A stretch of DNA of 64,000 nucleotides. It comes from Bordetella genomosp. 1 (GTDB taxonomy: Bacteria > Pseudomonadota > Gammaproteobacteria > Burkholderiales > Burkholderiaceae_B). The notes under the pieces were generated by a model. That model made no database searches. It saw only the letters and a list, made by a program, of their open reading frames with translations, and was not told the DNA's origin. Below, one piece after another: positions 1 through 9,827 of this stretch (position 1 is its first letter; each line of letters begins with the position of its first letter). The stretch is taken from contig NZ_NEVL01000002.1 in the NCBI RefSeq assembly GCF_002261335.1, forward strand, positions 620,001 through 684,000. The letters run 5' to 3'. The translations under genes and the position numbers were made by a program.

Positions 1-1328
1 CCGCGGGGGCGGCCACCGAGTCCGCGGTGGTCGGCACCGCGTCGGAGGCGCTGCGCCACCTCGACCTGAACGCCGCGCAGGTGCAGCAGATGGAGGCGAA
101 CATCGCGATCGCGTACTCGCTCACCTATCTGGTGGGCATGATCAGCATCGTGCTGTTCACCAGCCAGCTGGCGCCGGTGTTGCTGGGCATCGACCTCAAG
201 CGCGCGTCGCGCGAGCTGGAAGAGAAGCTGGGCGCGGTGCCCGAGGCGGACGAGGCCAACGTGCCGGCCCTGCCCAGGCTGGTGGGCCGCTCGCACCTGG
301 TGCGTGATGCCGCCGGGCGCAGCGTGGGCGAGATCGAAGGCGAGCTGGGCGGGCGCACCGCGGTCACGCGCATCTTCCGCAACGGCGCCGCCGTCGAGCC
401 CGATGGCACCGAGATCCTGCAGTCGGGCGATATCGTGGTGTTCATCGGCCTGCGCCGTTTCGCGCTGCGCGGCACCGCGCTGATCGGCCCCGAGATCGAG
501 CTGCCGGCCGAACACGCCGACGCGCTCAACATGGAAGAGCGCAAGGTGGTGGTGAGCCGCAAGCGCGTGAACGGCCGCACGCTGGCCGAGCTGGCCCGGC
601 GCGCCAGTGCCCATCATTCGCGCGGCGTGTTCCTGCTCGCCATCGAGCGCGCCGGCCACGACCTCCCCGTCATGCCCTCGACCGCGCTGCAGTACGGCGA
701 CGTGGTCACGCTGGTGGGAACCGACCCGATGCTGGGCGCCGCCGCCGAACGCCTGGGCGGCGAGCTGCGGCGCGACGGCACCACCGATCTGATCTTTCTG
801 TGCGGCGGCATCCTGGCCGGCCTGCTGATCGGCAGCCTGGCCGTCACGCTGGGCGGGGTCCCGCTCTCGCTGGGCAGCGGCGGCGGCGCGCTGGTGAGCG
901 GGCTGGTGTGCGGCTGGATCGCCGCCAAGCGGCCGCACATCGGCCACATCCCCGCGCCCGCGCTGCACCTCATCAAGGAGCTCGGGCTGGCGATCTTCAT
1001 TGCCTGCGTGGGCTTGTCCGCCGGGCCGCAGGCGATTACGCTTTTGAAAGAGCATGGCCTGGTGCTGCCGCTGCTGGGCCTCCTGGTTTCGCTGGGCCCG
1101 GCCTGCGCCTCGCTCTGGATCGGGCACAAGTTCCTCAAGATCGAGGGGCCGCTGCTGCTGGGCGCGATTGCCGGCCAGCACGTCAGCACGCCGACGCTCA
1201 GCGCGGTGATCGCCAAGGCCGGCAGTCCGATCCCGATCCTGGGCTACACCGTCACCTATGCGATCGCCAATGTGCTGCTGCCGGTGCTGGGGCCGCTCAT
1301 CGTGGCGCTGGCCTACCATGTAGGCTAG
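1..1328 (+). CDS. AspT/YidE-type aspartate:alanine antiporter-like transporter, 5' end cut by the window
   Basis: This is an inner-membrane transporter of the aspartate:alanine exchanger (AspT) family. The reading frame is open through base 3 (GAATESAVVGT, a conserved stretch of the family), so the start lies upstream and the GTG at 27 is not the real start. The visible part holds the last helices of the first membrane domain, then two TrkA_C (RCK_C) domains (roughly residues 90-150 and 180-240 counting from base 27; LQSGDIVVFIG and LQYGDVVTLVG), then the second membrane domain of several hydrophobic helices to the C terminus. Family members are about 560 residues, so about 120 are missing. 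Substrate cannot be read from sequence; related proteins exchange amino or dicarboxylic acids. Confidence 0.85.
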   Translation, partial: AGAATESAVVGTASEALRHLDLNAAQVQQMEANIAIAYSLTYLVGMISIVLFTSQLAPVLLGIDLKRASRELEEKLGAVPEADEANVPALPRLVGRSHLVRDAAGRSVGEIEGELGGRTAVTRIFRNGAAVEPDGTEILQSGDIVVFIGLRRFALRGTALIGPEIELPAEHADALNMEERKVVVSRKRVNGRTLAELARRASAHHSRGVFLLAIERAGHDLPVMPSTALQYGDVVTLVGTDPMLGAAAERLGGELRRDGTTDLIFLCGGILAGLLIGSLAVTLGGVPLSLGSGGGALVSGLVCGWIAAKRPHIGHIPAPALHLIKELGLAIFIACVGLSAGPQAITLLKEHGLVLPLLGLLVSLGPACASLWIGHKFLKIEGPLLLGAIAGQHVSTPTLSAVIAKAGSPIPILGYTVTYAIANVLLPVLGPLIVALAYHVG

Positions 1329-1410
1329 TGCCGGTATCCGCAAGTCAGTATCCGCCGGCGGGCGGCGCGCCATGGGCGCGGCCCGCCGTGTTCAATTCCA
1401 CGGAGACACC

Positions 1411-3237
1411 ATGACCTACACCACGCCAGTGCGCGACATCCGCTTTGCCCTGAACGAATTGGCCGGCCTCGAAGAGATTCTCAAGCTGCCGGGATTCGAG
1501 GAGGTCACGCCCGACCTGGTGGATGCGATCCTGGAAGAGAACGCGCGCTTCGTGCAGAACGCCATCGCGCCGCTCAACGTGGCGGGCGACACGCAGCCGC
1601 CGGTCTGGAAGGATGGCCAGGTCAGCACCACGCCGGGTTTCGCCCAGGCCTTCGCCGAATACGCGGCGGGCGGCTGGCAGGGCCTGCAGCATCCGCAGCA
1701 ATGGGGCGGCCAGGGCCTGCCGCATCTGGTGTCGGCGCCGGCCGGCGAAAACATCCAGGCGGCCAGCCTGGCGTTCTCGCTGTGCCCGATGCTCACCGAC
1801 GGCGTGATCGAGGCCCTGCTCACGGTGGGCTCCGAGGCGCAGCGCCGCACCTACGTGCCCAACCTGCTGGGCGGCAAATGGACCGGCACGATGAACCTCA
1901 CCGAGCCGCAGGCCGGCTCCGATCTCGCGCTGGTCACCACCCGCGCGGTCAAACAAGACGACGGCTCGTATCGCGTGTCGGGCCAGAAGATCTTCATCAC
2001 CTATGGCGAACACGACCTGGCCGAGAACATCATCCATCTGGTGCTGGGCCGCACGCCCGACGCGCCGCCGGGCGTGAAGGGCATCTCGCTGTTCATCGTG
2101 CCCAAGTTCCTCGTCAACGAAGACGGCTCGCTGGGCAAGCGCAATGACGTCTGGTGCGCCTCGCTCGAACACAAGCTCGGCATCCACGGCAGCCCCACGG
2201 CCGTGCTGCTGTATGGCTCGGGCAAGGGCGAGGTGGGCGAGGGTGCCGTGGGATACCTGGTGGGCGAGCAGAACCGCGGCCTGGAATACATGTTCATCAT
2301 GATGAACGCGGCGCGCTATTCGGTGGGGCAGCAGGGCATCGCGCTGTCCGAGCGCGCCTATCAGCTGGCGCTGGCCTATGCGCGCGACCGGGTGCAGGGC
2401 CGGGCCATCGAGGGCTCCGCCGGCCCGGTCACGATCTCGCATCACCCCGACGTGCAGCGCATGCTGCTCACGATGCGCGGGCTCACCGAGGCCGCCCGCG
2501 CGGTGTCGTACGTGGCGGCCGCGGCACACGACAAGGGCACGCATCATCCCGACGCCGAGGTGCGCGCACGCAACCGCGCCTTCTACGAATATCTGGTGCC
2601 CATCGTGAAGGGCTTCTCCACCGAAGCGGCGGTGGAGGTCGCCTCGCTCGGCGTGCAGGTGCATGGCGGCATGGGCTTCATCGAGGAGACCGGCGCGGCC
2701 CAGCACTACCGCGATGCCCGCATCCTGCCGATCTACGAAGGCACCACGGCGATCCAGGCCAACGACCTGGTGGGCCGCAAGACGCTGCGCGACGGCGGCG
2801 CCACCGCCTATGCCTCGATCGCCGCGATGCGCGACACGCTCAAGGCGCTCGAAGCCGAAACCTCGCGTGCGGACGCGGCCGACCGCGAAGGGCTGCGCCT
2901 GCTGCGCGACAACTTCGACCAGGCCATCCAGGCCTACGAAGGCGCGGTGGCCTATCTGCTGGAGCATGCCAGCGCGCATCCGCGCGCCGTCTACGCGGGC
3001 AGCGTGCCGTACCTGATGCTGGCCGGCATCGTGCATGGCGGCTGGCAGATGGCGCGCGCGGCGCTGGTGAGCCGCCGCTACCTGGCCGAGGGCAGCACCG
3101 ATGCCTTCTATCGCAGCAAGCTCGGCACGGCGCTTTTCTATGGCGCGCAGCTGCTGCCGCGCGCGCTCGGGCTGTCGGCCGCGGTGCGCGCCGGCGAGGT
3201 CACGGACGCCAGTGCGGCGCTTGCCGATATTGCATAA
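1411..3237 (+). CDS. Acyl-CoA dehydrogenase, large form (DmdC-like), 608 aa
   Basis: This is a cytoplasmic FAD-dependent acyl-CoA dehydrogenase that introduces an alpha-beta double bond into an acyl-CoA. It shows the flavin-domain stretch MNLTEPQAGSDLALV, the C-terminal helix bundle, HGGMGFIEETGAAQHYRD, and IYEGTTAIQANDL, whose Glu is the usual catalytic base. The length of about 600 residues and an extra C-terminal domain fit the group that includes 3-methylmercaptopropionyl-CoA dehydrogenase (DmdC) and many medium- or long-chain enzymes. The ATG at 1411 was chosen over an in-frame start at 1372 because it follows GGAGAC at ideal spacing. It appears to stand alone, so substrate is undetermined. 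Confidence 0.88.
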   Translation: MTYTTPVRDIRFALNELAGLEEILKLPGFEEVTPDLVDAILEENARFVQNAIAPLNVAGDTQPPVWKDGQVSTTPGFAQAFAEYAAGGWQGLQHPQQWGGQGLPHLVSAPAGENIQAASLAFSLCPMLTDGVIEALLTVGSEAQRRTYVPNLLGGKWTGTMNLTEPQAGSDLALVTTRAVKQDDGSYRVSGQKIFITYGEHDLAENIIHLVLGRTPDAPPGVKGISLFIVPKFLVNEDGSLGKRNDVWCASLEHKLGIHGSPTAVLLYGSGKGEVGEGAVGYLVGEQNRGLEYMFIMMNAARYSVGQQGIALSERAYQLALAYARDRVQGRAIEGSAGPVTISHHPDVQRMLLTMRGLTEAARAVSYVAAAAHDKGTHHPDAEVRARNRAFYEYLVPIVKGFSTEAAVEVASLGVQVHGGMGFIEETGAAQHYRDARILPIYEGTTAIQANDLVGRKTLRDGGATAYASIAAMRDTLKALEAETSRADAADREGLRLLRDNFDQAIQAYEGAVAYLLEHASAHPRAVYAGSVPYLMLAGIVHGGWQMARAALVSRRYLAEGSTDAFYRSKLGTALFYGAQLLPRALGLSAAVRAGEVTDASAALADIA

Positions 3238-3264
3238 GGTTATATAAGGTTCTTATTTCCCGCA

Positions 3265-3294
3265 GGCCAGGTTTGATGCAAGAATCATCTGGCC
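3265..3294. promoter_or_regulatory. Inverted repeat upstream of the peroxiredoxin gene
   Basis: GGCCAG (3265-3270) and CTGGCC (3289-3294) form a perfect 6-bp inverted repeat with inner dyad bases ATG/CAT, ending 27 bp before the peroxiredoxin start. AT-rich bases just upstream (TATATA at 3241) could hold a promoter. It may be a regulator site or a leader hairpin; the sequence cannot tell which. Confidence 0.3.
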
Positions 3295-3321
3295 ACTCAA
3301 CTTGCAGTCAGGAGATTCACG

Positions 3322-3963
3322 ATGGGCCAACTTCGTCTGGGCGATACCGCCCCTGATTTCGAACAAAAGTCTTCCACCGGCACGCTGCGTTTCTACGATT
3401 ACCTCGGCGACAGCTGGGGCGTGCTGTTCTCGCACCCCGCCGACTTCACGCCGGTGTGCACCACCGAGCTGGGCTACACCGCCAAGCTGGCCGACGAATT
3501 CGCCAAGCGCAACGTCAAGGTCCTGGCCCTGTCCGTCGACGGCGTCGACTCGCACCAGCAATGGATCGGCGACATCAACGACACGCAGTCGACCCAGGTC
3601 AACTTCCCGATCCTGGCCGACGAAGACCGCAAGGTCTCCGAGCTCTACGACATGATCCATCCGAACGCCAGCGCCACCGCGACCGTGCGCTCGGTGTTCA
3701 TCATCGATCCGGCCAAGAAGGTGCGCCTGATCATCACCTACCCGGCCAGCACCGGCCGCAACTTCAACGAAATCCTGCGCGTGATCGACTCGCTGCAGCT
3801 CACCGACAACTACAGCGTGGCCACGCCGGTGAACTGGACCGACGGCGACGACGTCATCATCGTGCCGTCGCTCAAGGACGAAGCGGTGCTCAAGGAAAAA
3901 TTCCCCAAGGGCTACAAGGCCGTCCGTCCCTATCTGCGCATCACGCCGCAACCGAATAAGTAA
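3322..3963 (+). CDS. lsfA: 1-Cys peroxiredoxin, LsfA/Prx6 type, 213 aa
   Basis: This is a thiol peroxidase that reduces hydrogen peroxide or organic peroxides in the cytoplasm. The peroxidatic site PADFTPVCTTE places the only cysteine of the protein at residue 46, so no resolving cysteine exists, which defines the 1-Cys Prx6 class. Length and sequence style (SWGVLFSHPADFTPVCTTELG) match LsfA of Pseudomonas, which is linked to sulfonate use and sulfur starvation. Its position just before the sulfate uptake and assimilation genes fits that link. The start at ATG 3322 follows AGGAGA. It is followed by a strong terminator, so it is probably a single-gene transcript. Class is sure; the symbol rests on similarity and context. 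Confidence 0.85.
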   Translation: MGQLRLGDTAPDFEQKSSTGTLRFYDYLGDSWGVLFSHPADFTPVCTTELGYTAKLADEFAKRNVKVLALSVDGVDSHQQWIGDINDTQSTQVNFPILADEDRKVSELYDMIHPNASATATVRSVFIIDPAKKVRLIITYPASTGRNFNEILRVIDSLQLTDNYSVATPVNWTDGDDVIIVPSLKDEAVLKEKFPKGYKAVRPYLRITPQPNK

Positions 3964-4035
3964 ATGACTTTTCTGTAGGCGAGGCCGTTTTTCGACGGGC
4001 TTCGCCGGGGCCGGGAGTGCGCTCCCGCCACTATG

Positions 4036-4073
4036 AAAAAGGCCGTTTTTCCCTGGGAAAACGGCCTTTTTTC
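4036..4073 (+). terminator. Rho-independent terminator after the peroxiredoxin gene
   Basis: AAAAAGGCCGTTTTTCCC faces GGGAAAACGGCCTTTTTT with a very short loop and ends in a T-run, a textbook intrinsic terminator about 75 bp after the stop codon. The A-run on the 5' side means it could also act on the opposite strand. Confidence 0.9.
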
Positions 4074-4195
4074 ATTTTTCGATCGCAGCCGTTCTATATG
4101 CCTGGCGGCGATGAACTACCAAATAATGATTCGTTCCGTTCACAACGGCCGGCCGTCAAACTTGCATCCACTTACTCACATACCAAGGATGTACG

Positions 4196-5227
4196 ATGCC
4201 TGCCCGTAATGCCGGAATCTTTACCGCGCTCGCCACGCTCGCCCTGACGTTCACCCTGGGCCTGCCTGTGGCGCATGCCCAGCAGAAGCAGACGCTGCTG
4301 AATGTGTCGTACGACCCGACCCGCGAACTCTATCGCGCCGTCGACGAGGCCTTCATCAAGGAATACAAGGCCAAAGCCAATACCGACCTGACCATCCGCC
4401 AGTCGCACGGCGGCTCGGGCCGCCAGGCGCGCTCGGTCATCGACGGCCTGGACGCCGACGTGGTGACGCTGGCCCTGGCCTATGACATCGACGCGATCGC
4501 CGACAAGGGCCTGCTGCCGCAGGACTGGCAGAAGCGCCTGCCGCTCAACAGCTCGCCCTACACCTCCACCATCGTGTTCCTGGTGCGCAAGGGCAATCCC
4601 AAGCAGATCAAGGACTGGGACGATCTGATCAAGCAGGGCGTGGAAGTCATCACGCCGAATCCCAAGACCTCGGGCGGCGCACGCTGGAACTACCTGGCGG
4701 CCTGGGCCTACGCGCTGCAGAAGAACAACGGCAGCACGGCCAAGGCGCAGGAATTCGTGGGCGAACTGCTCAAGCACGTGCCGGTGCTCGACACCGGTGC
4801 GCGCGGCGCCACCACCACGTTCGTGGAGCGCGGCGTGGGCGACGTGCTGCTGGCCTGGGAAAACGAAGCCTTCCTGGCGCAGGAAGAGCTCGGTCCGGAC
4901 AAGTTCGACATCGTCGTGCCGTCGCTGTCGATCCTGGCCGAGCCGCCGGTTGCCGTGGTGGACAAGGTGGTGGACAAGAAGGGCACCCGCGCCGCCGCGC
5001 AGGCCTACCTCGAATTCCTGTACACCCCGGCGGCCCAGGAAATCATCGCCAAGAACTTCTATCGCCCGACCGACAAGACCGTGGCCGCCAAGTATGAGAA
5101 CCGCTTCCCCAAACTGAAGCTGGTGACCATCGACGATCCGATCTTCGGTGGCTGGCGCAAGGCCCAGAAAGACCACTTCAGCGACGGCGGCACCTTCGAC
5201 CAGGTGTACCAGCCGCAGAAGAAATAA
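4196..5227 (+). CDS. sbp: Sulfate (or thiosulfate) ABC transporter substrate-binding protein
   Basis: This is the periplasmic sulfate-binding component that feeds CysTWA. The 343-residue precursor starts at ATG 4196 after AAGGAT, has a hydrophobic signal peptide and a likely cleavage after AHA at residue 28. Family marks are [35 protein letters not shown] and the [13 protein letters not shown] segment near residue 160. It is the first gene of a seven-gene sulfur run and is separated from cysT by 25 bp. The upstream 120 bp are AT-richer than the surroundings and would be the place for the promoter and a CysB site, although I could not define either. Sbp and CysP (thiosulfate) are hard to separate by eye. 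Confidence 0.93.
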   Translation: MPARNAGIFTALATLALTFTLGLPVAHAQQKQTLLNVSYDPTRELYRAVDEAFIKEYKAKANTDLTIRQSHGGSGRQARSVIDGLDADVVTLALAYDIDAIADKGLLPQDWQKRLPLNSSPYTSTIVFLVRKGNPKQIKDWDDLIKQGVEVITPNPKTSGGARWNYLAAWAYALQKNNGSTAKAQEFVGELLKHVPVLDTGARGATTTFVERGVGDVLLAWENEAFLAQEELGPDKFDIVVPSLSILAEPPVAVVDKVVDKKGTRAAAQAYLEFLYTPAAQEIIAKNFYRPTDKTVAAKYENRFPKLKLVTIDDPIFGGWRKAQKDHFSDGGTFDQVYQPQKK

Positions 5228-5252
5228 CGCGGCATAGAGCGGAATCGCGGAC

Positions 5253-6131
5253 ATGAGTTCAGTCTCCATCACCGCGGGGGGCGCCACGGCGCCCCGCCGT
5301 CGCAACGGCCCCGGCGTCCTGCCGGGTTTTGGCATTTCCATGGGCTTCACGGTGCTGTACCTGAGCCTGCTGGTGCTGATCCCGCTGGCCGCGCTGCCGA
5401 TCAAGAGCGCGGGACTGGGCTGGGCCGGCTTCTGGGACACGGTGACCGCGCCGCGCGTGGTGGCTTCCTACAAGCTCACCTTCGGCGCCTCGCTGCTGGC
5501 CGCACTCGTGAACCTGGTGTTCGGCACCATCGTGGCCTGGGTGCTGGTGCGCTACCGCTTCCCGGGCAAGAAGATCGTCGACGCGCTGGTCGACCTGCCG
5601 TTCGCGCTGCCCACGGCCGTGGCCGGCATCGCGCTGACCGCGCTCTATTCCAAGAATGGCTGGCTGGGCGGGCCGCTGCTCGCGTGGTTCGACCTGAAGG
5701 TGGCGTTCACGCCGCTGGGCATCGTGATCGCGCTGATCTTCATCGGGCTGCCCTTCATGGTGCGCACGGTGCAGCCGGTGCTCGAAGACGTGGAGCGCGA
5801 GCTCGAGGAGGCCTCGGCCAGCCTGGGCGCGAGCCGCTGGCAGACCCTGCGCCGCGTGTTGCTGCCGGCGCTGTTCCCGGCGCTGCTGACCGGCTTCGCG
5901 CTGTCCTTCGCCCGCGCCGTGGGCGAGTACGGCTCGGTGGTGTTCATCGCCGGCAACATGCCGATGGTGTCGGAGATCACGCCGCTGCTCATCATCGCCA
6001 AGCTCGAGGAATTCGACTATGCCGGCGCCGCCGCCATCGCCAGCGTGATGCTGGTGCTGTCGTTCGCGCTGCTGCTGCTCATCAATCTGCTGCAAGGCTG
6101 GCAGACCCGCCGTAACGGGAGGCTCGCATGA
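5253..6131 (+). CDS. cysT: Sulfate/thiosulfate ABC transporter permease CysT (CysU)
   Basis: This is one of two inner-membrane permease subunits for sulfate import. The 292-residue protein has six predicted hydrophobic segments and the cytoplasmic EAA loop ([20 protein letters not shown], near residues 185-204) that docks to the ATPase CysA. The N terminus carries a short basic lead (TAPRRRNGP) before the first helix. The last four bases overlap the cysW start (ATGA), showing translational coupling. Order and length match the standard cysTWA arrangement. Confidence 0.94.
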   Translation: MSSVSITAGGATAPRRRNGPGVLPGFGISMGFTVLYLSLLVLIPLAALPIKSAGLGWAGFWDTVTAPRVVASYKLTFGASLLAALVNLVFGTIVAWVLVRYRFPGKKIVDALVDLPFALPTAVAGIALTALYSKNGWLGGPLLAWFDLKVAFTPLGIVIALIFIGLPFMVRTVQPVLEDVERELEEASASLGASRWQTLRRVLLPALFPALLTGFALSFARAVGEYGSVVFIAGNMPMVSEITPLLIIAKLEEFDYAGAAAIASVMLVLSFALLLLINLLQGWQTRRNGRLA

Positions 6132-7024
6132 GCGCCGATCATCGTCCCGACCACCTCACCGAGCCGCGCTGGGTGCGCGGCATCCTGCTGGCGCTGGGCC
6201 TGGGTTTTCTCGCCTTGTTCCTGCTGGTGCCGCTGGTGGCGGTGTTCACCGAGGCCTTCAAGCGCGGCTGGGAGGTGTATGTGGCCGCGATCACCGAGCC
6301 GGATGCCTGGTCGGCGATCCAGCTCACGCTGCTGGTGGCGCTCATCGCGCTGCCGGTGAACCTGGTCTTCGGCGTGGCCGCGGCCTGGGCCATCACCAAG
6401 TTCCAGTTTCGCGGCAAGCAGTTCCTGATCACGCTGATCGACCTGCCGTTTTCGGTGTCGCCGGTGGTGGCGGGCATGGTGTTCGTGCTGCTGTTCGGCT
6501 CGCAGGGCTGGTTCGGCGAGTGGCTGCAGGCGCACGACCTGAAGATCGTCTATGCCGTGCCGGGTGTGATCCTGGCCACCTTGTTCGTGACCTTCCCGTT
6601 CGTCGCGCGCGAACTGATCCCGCTGATGCAGGCGCAGGGCAGCGAAGAGGAGCAGGCCGCGCTGACGCTGGGCGCGAGCGGCTGGCAGATCTTCTGGCGC
6701 ATCACGCTGCCCAACATCAAGTGGGGCCTGCTGTATGGCGCCATCCTGTGCAATGCGCGGGCGATGGGCGAGTTCGGCGCGGTGTCGGTGGTCTCGGGCC
6801 AGGTGCGCGGCCTCACCAACACCATGACGCTGCACGTGGAGATTCTCTACAACGAATACCAGTTCGCGGCCTCGTTCGCGGTGGCCTCGCTGCTGGCCCT
6901 GCTGGCGCTGGTCACGCTGCTGGTGAAGAACGTCGTCGAGTGGCGCAACAACAAATTGCTGCGCGACGCCTCGCTGCCGCTGGAGCGTCCGGTGGCCGCC
7001 GCGGCCCCGGCCGCCGTGGCCTGA
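6128..7024 (+). CDS. cysW: Sulfate/thiosulfate ABC transporter permease CysW
   Basis: This is the second permease subunit, which forms the transmembrane channel with CysT. The 298-residue protein has six hydrophobic segments and an EAA loop, [20 protein letters not shown], followed by [26 protein letters not shown] near the C-terminal third is typical of CysW. The C-terminal tail is rich in Ala and Pro. It overlaps cysT by 4 bp and precedes cysA by 11 bp. Confidence 0.94.
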   Translation: MSADHRPDHLTEPRWVRGILLALGLGFLALFLLVPLVAVFTEAFKRGWEVYVAAITEPDAWSAIQLTLLVALIALPVNLVFGVAAAWAITKFQFRGKQFLITLIDLPFSVSPVVAGMVFVLLFGSQGWFGEWLQAHDLKIVYAVPGVILATLFVTFPFVARELIPLMQAQGSEEEQAALTLGASGWQIFWRITLPNIKWGLLYGAILCNARAMGEFGAVSVVSGQVRGLTNTMTLHVEILYNEYQFAASFAVASLLALLALVTLLVKNVVEWRNNKLLRDASLPLERPVAAAAPAAVA

Positions 7025-7035
7025 AGGAGATAAAC

Positions 7036-8109
7036 ATGAGTATCGAAGTCCGTAACCTGTCCAAGCGTTTCAACGACTTCCGTGCGCTGGACGACGTGTC
7101 GCTCTCGATCGAGACCGGCGAGCTGGTCGCGCTGCTGGGCCCCTCGGGCTGCGGCAAGACCACGCTGCTGCGCATCATCGCCGGCCTGGAGTCGCCCGAC
7201 CGGGGCAGCGTGCTGTTCTCCGGCGAGGACGCCACCGGCGTGGACGTGCGCCGCCGCCAGGTGGGGTTCGTGTTCCAGCACTACGCGCTGTTCAAGCACA
7301 TGACCGTGTTCGAGAACGTGGCGTTCGGGCTGCGCGTGAAGCACCGCTCGCAACGCCCCTCGGAGACGCAGATCCGCGCCAAGGTGCACGAACTGCTGCA
7401 GCTGGTGCAACTCGATTGGCTGGCCGACCGCTATCCCTCGCAACTGTCCGGCGGCCAGCGCCAGCGCATCGCGCTGGCCCGGGCGCTGGCCGTGGAGCCG
7501 CGCGTGCTGCTGCTCGACGAGCCGTTCGGCGCGCTCGATGCCAAGGTGCGCAAGGAACTGCGCCGCTGGCTGCGCCGCCTGCACGACGAGCTCAACGTGG
7601 CCAGCGTGTTCGTGACGCACGACCAGGAAGAGGCCCTCGAGGTGTCCGACCGCGTGGTGCTGATGAACGCCGGCAAGATCGAACAGGTCGGCACGCCGCG
7701 CGAGGTCTGGGAGAACCCGGCCACGCCCTTCGTCTACGGCTTCCTGGGCGATGTGAACCAGCTGCACGGCCATGCCCGCGACGGCCAGTGGCGCGGCCAT
7801 GGCGTGGCGCTGCCGGCGCCCGGGCTGGAGCAGGGCCACGACGTCGGCGCGGTGGCCTACATCCGTCCGCACGAGATCGAGGTGCTGCGCGCGACCGACG
7901 CCGGCGCCGACGGCTCGGGCGTGCCGGTGCGGCTGGCGCATGCCTATCTCGCCGGCCCGAGCGCCTTTCTCGAACTGGCGCGCGAGGATGCCGACGCGCT
8001 GATCGAGGCCGAGGTGCCCGAGCGGCTGTTCCGCGAACTGAATCTGAAAGAAGGCGAGGCCCTGCTCGCGCGTCCGCGCCGTGCCCGGGTCTTCGCCGCG
8101 CAGGCCTGA
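7036..8109 (+). CDS. cysA: Sulfate/thiosulfate ABC transporter ATP-binding protein CysA
   Basis: This is the ATPase of the sulfate importer. The 357-residue protein has Walker [10 protein letters not shown] (residues 35-43), signature LSGGQRQR, Walker B RVLLLDEP with the following FGALD, and switch His in [11 protein letters not shown]-terminal TOBE-like regulatory domain follows (about residue 240 on). The ATG at 7036 follows AAGGAG with 7-bp spacing; a longer in-frame extension upstream runs through cysW and is not real. cysH begins 3 bp after the stop, so uptake and reduction genes are cotranscribed. Confidence 0.95.
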   Translation: MSIEVRNLSKRFNDFRALDDVSLSIETGELVALLGPSGCGKTTLLRIIAGLESPDRGSVLFSGEDATGVDVRRRQVGFVFQHYALFKHMTVFENVAFGLRVKHRSQRPSETQIRAKVHELLQLVQLDWLADRYPSQLSGGQRQRIALARALAVEPRVLLLDEPFGALDAKVRKELRRWLRRLHDELNVASVFVTHDQEEALEVSDRVVLMNAGKIEQVGTPREVWENPATPFVYGFLGDVNQLHGHARDGQWRGHGVALPAPGLEQGHDVGAVAYIRPHEIEVLRATDAGADGSGVPVRLAHAYLAGPSAFLELAREDADALIEAEVPERLFRELNLKEGEALLARPRRARVFAAQA

Positions 8110-8112
8110 ACC

Positions 8113-8877
8113 ATGTCCGACGCCCTCATTCCAGACCCGCACGTCGCCACCCTGTGGCGCGAGCTGCAGGCGCGCCTGGCCGGCATCGCCGCCGAACACC
8201 CCGACGCGGTGCTGGCCTCCTCGCTGGCGGCCGAAGACATGCTGCTGACCCACGCCATCTTCGGCGGCGGGCTGCCGCTGGGCGTGTTCTCGCTCGACAC
8301 CGGCCGGCTGCACGCCGAGACGCTGGCCATGATCGACACCGTGCGCGAGACCTACGGCCGCGAGATCGACGTGCGGCGGCCCGACGCCGATGCCGTGGCC
8401 GCGCACGTGGCCGAGCACGGCAAGTTCGCCTTCTATGAAAGCGTGGCGCTGCGCAAGGCCTGTTGCCAGATCCGCAAGGTCGAGCCGCTCAAGCGCGCGC
8501 TCGCCGGCCGCAGCGCCTGGATCACCGGCCAGCGCCGCGAGCAGGCCGCCACCCGGGGCGAGCTGCCGCTGGCCGAGCACGACCCGGTGTTCGGCCTGCA
8601 GAAATTCAATCCGCTCGCGGCCTGGAGCGAGGCCGACGTGTGGACCGCGATCCGCGCGCTCGGCATCCCCTACAACCCCCTCCATGACCAGGGCTACCCC
8701 TCGATCGGCTGCGAGCCCTGTACGCGCGCCATCCGGCCGGGCGAGGACGTGCGCGCCGGACGCTGGTGGTGGGAGTCGTCGGACTCGAAAGAATGCGGGC
8801 TGCATGCGGGCAACGCCGCTGCGCCGCGCAGCCAGATCATTTCGGTCGTGCCCGCGGGCACGACGCAATCGCACTGA
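8113..8877 (+). CDS. cysH: Assimilatory adenylyl-sulfate (APS) reductase, [4Fe-4S] type
   Basis: The enzyme reduces APS to sulfite with thioredoxin in the cytoplasm. The protein has 254 residues. It carries the cluster-binding pairs CC at residues 117-118 and CEPC at residues 200-203, which separate APS reductases from the cluster-free PAPS reductases of enteric bacteria. The catalytic cysteine is in the C-terminal KECGLH (residue 228). The P-loop-like SLAAEDMLLTHAI and LDTGRLHAETL are also present. Use of APS directly agrees with the absence of an APS kinase (cysC) here. It sits between cysA and cysD with gaps of 3 and 9 bp. I see no cysI sulfite reductase in the window. Confidence 0.94.
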   Translation: MSDALIPDPHVATLWRELQARLAGIAAEHPDAVLASSLAAEDMLLTHAIFGGGLPLGVFSLDTGRLHAETLAMIDTVRETYGREIDVRRPDADAVAAHVAEHGKFAFYESVALRKACCQIRKVEPLKRALAGRSAWITGQRREQAATRGELPLAEHDPVFGLQKFNPLAAWSEADVWTAIRALGIPYNPLHDQGYPSIGCEPCTRAIRPGEDVRAGRWWWESSDSKECGLHAGNAAAPRSQIISVVPAGTTQSH

Positions 8878-8886
8878 GGAATAACC

Positions 8887-9795
8887 ATGTCTGTCGTCGT
8901 CAACCGCAGCCACCTGGACTGGCTGGAATCGGAAGCGATCTATATCCTGCGCGAGGTCGCGGCCGAATGCGCCCGGCCGGCGCTGCTGTTTTCGGGCGGC
9001 AAGGATTCGGTGGTGTTGCTGCGCCTGGCCGAGAAGGCCTTCCGCCCCGGCAAATTTCCGTTTCCGCTGCTGCACATCGACACCGGCCACAACTTCGATG
9101 AGGTGATCGCGTTCCGCGACGCGCGCGCCGCCGAGCTGGGCGAGACCCTGCTGGTGCGCAGCGTCGAGGATTCGATCAAGCGCGGCAGCGTGGTGCTGCG
9201 GCGCGAGACCGATTCGCGCAACGCCGCGCAGGCGGTGACGCTGCTCGAGGCGATCGAGGAGCTGCAGCTCGACGCCTGCATCGGCGGCGCGCGGCGCGAC
9301 GAGGAGAAGGCGCGCGCCAAGGAACGCATCTTTTCGTTCCGTGACGAATTCGGCCAATGGGATCCGAAGGCGCAGCGTCCCGAGCTCTGGAACATCTTCA
9401 ACACCCGCGTGCACAAGGGCGAGAACATGCGCGTGTTCCCGATCTCGAACTGGACCGAGCTGGACGTGTGGCAATACATCGAGCGCGAGAAGCTGGCGCT
9501 GCCGCCGATCTACTACACGCACGAGCGCGAGGTGGTGCGCCGCCGCGGCCTGCTGGTGCCGGTGACGCGGCTGACGCCGCCGGCCGAGGGCGAAGTGGTG
9601 GAGCGCCTGCCGGTGCGCTTTCGCACGGTGGGCGACATCTCGTGCACCTGCCCGGTGGCCTCCGAGGCCCGCACGGCCGCCGACATCATCGCCGAGACCG
9701 CCGTGACCGACATCACCGAGCGCGGCGCCACCCGCATGGACGACCAGACTTCCGAGGCCTCGATGGAGCGCCGCAAGCGCGAAGGCTACTTCTGA
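8887..9795 (+). CDS. cysD: Sulfate adenylyltransferase (ATP sulfurylase) subunit 2
   Basis: CysD makes APS from sulfate and ATP, driven by GTP hydrolysis in its partner CysN. The 302-residue protein has the PP-loop LLFSGGKDSVVLLRLAEKA, the LLHIDTGHNFDEVIAFRD segment, GGARRDEEKARAKER and PISNWTELDVWQYI. The start follows AGGAATAACC at 8877-8886. The C-terminal tail SMERRKREGYF is the usual ending of the family. cysN follows after 32 bp. Confidence 0.96.
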   Translation: MSVVVNRSHLDWLESEAIYILREVAAECARPALLFSGGKDSVVLLRLAEKAFRPGKFPFPLLHIDTGHNFDEVIAFRDARAAELGETLLVRSVEDSIKRGSVVLRRETDSRNAAQAVTLLEAIEELQLDACIGGARRDEEKARAKERIFSFRDEFGQWDPKAQRPELWNIFNTRVHKGENMRVFPISNWTELDVWQYIEREKLALPPIYYTHEREVVRRRGLLVPVTRLTPPAEGEVVERLPVRFRTVGDISCTCPVASEARTAADIIAETAVTDITERGATRMDDQTSEASMERRKREGYF

Positions 9796-9827
9796 TCCGC
9801 GCGCGACATTCGACTCAGGGACACATC

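Noticed and set aside
27-29. GTG at 27 as the start of the AspT-like transporter
   Set aside because: The frame is open to the window edge and the upstream residues (GAATESA) are conserved in the family.
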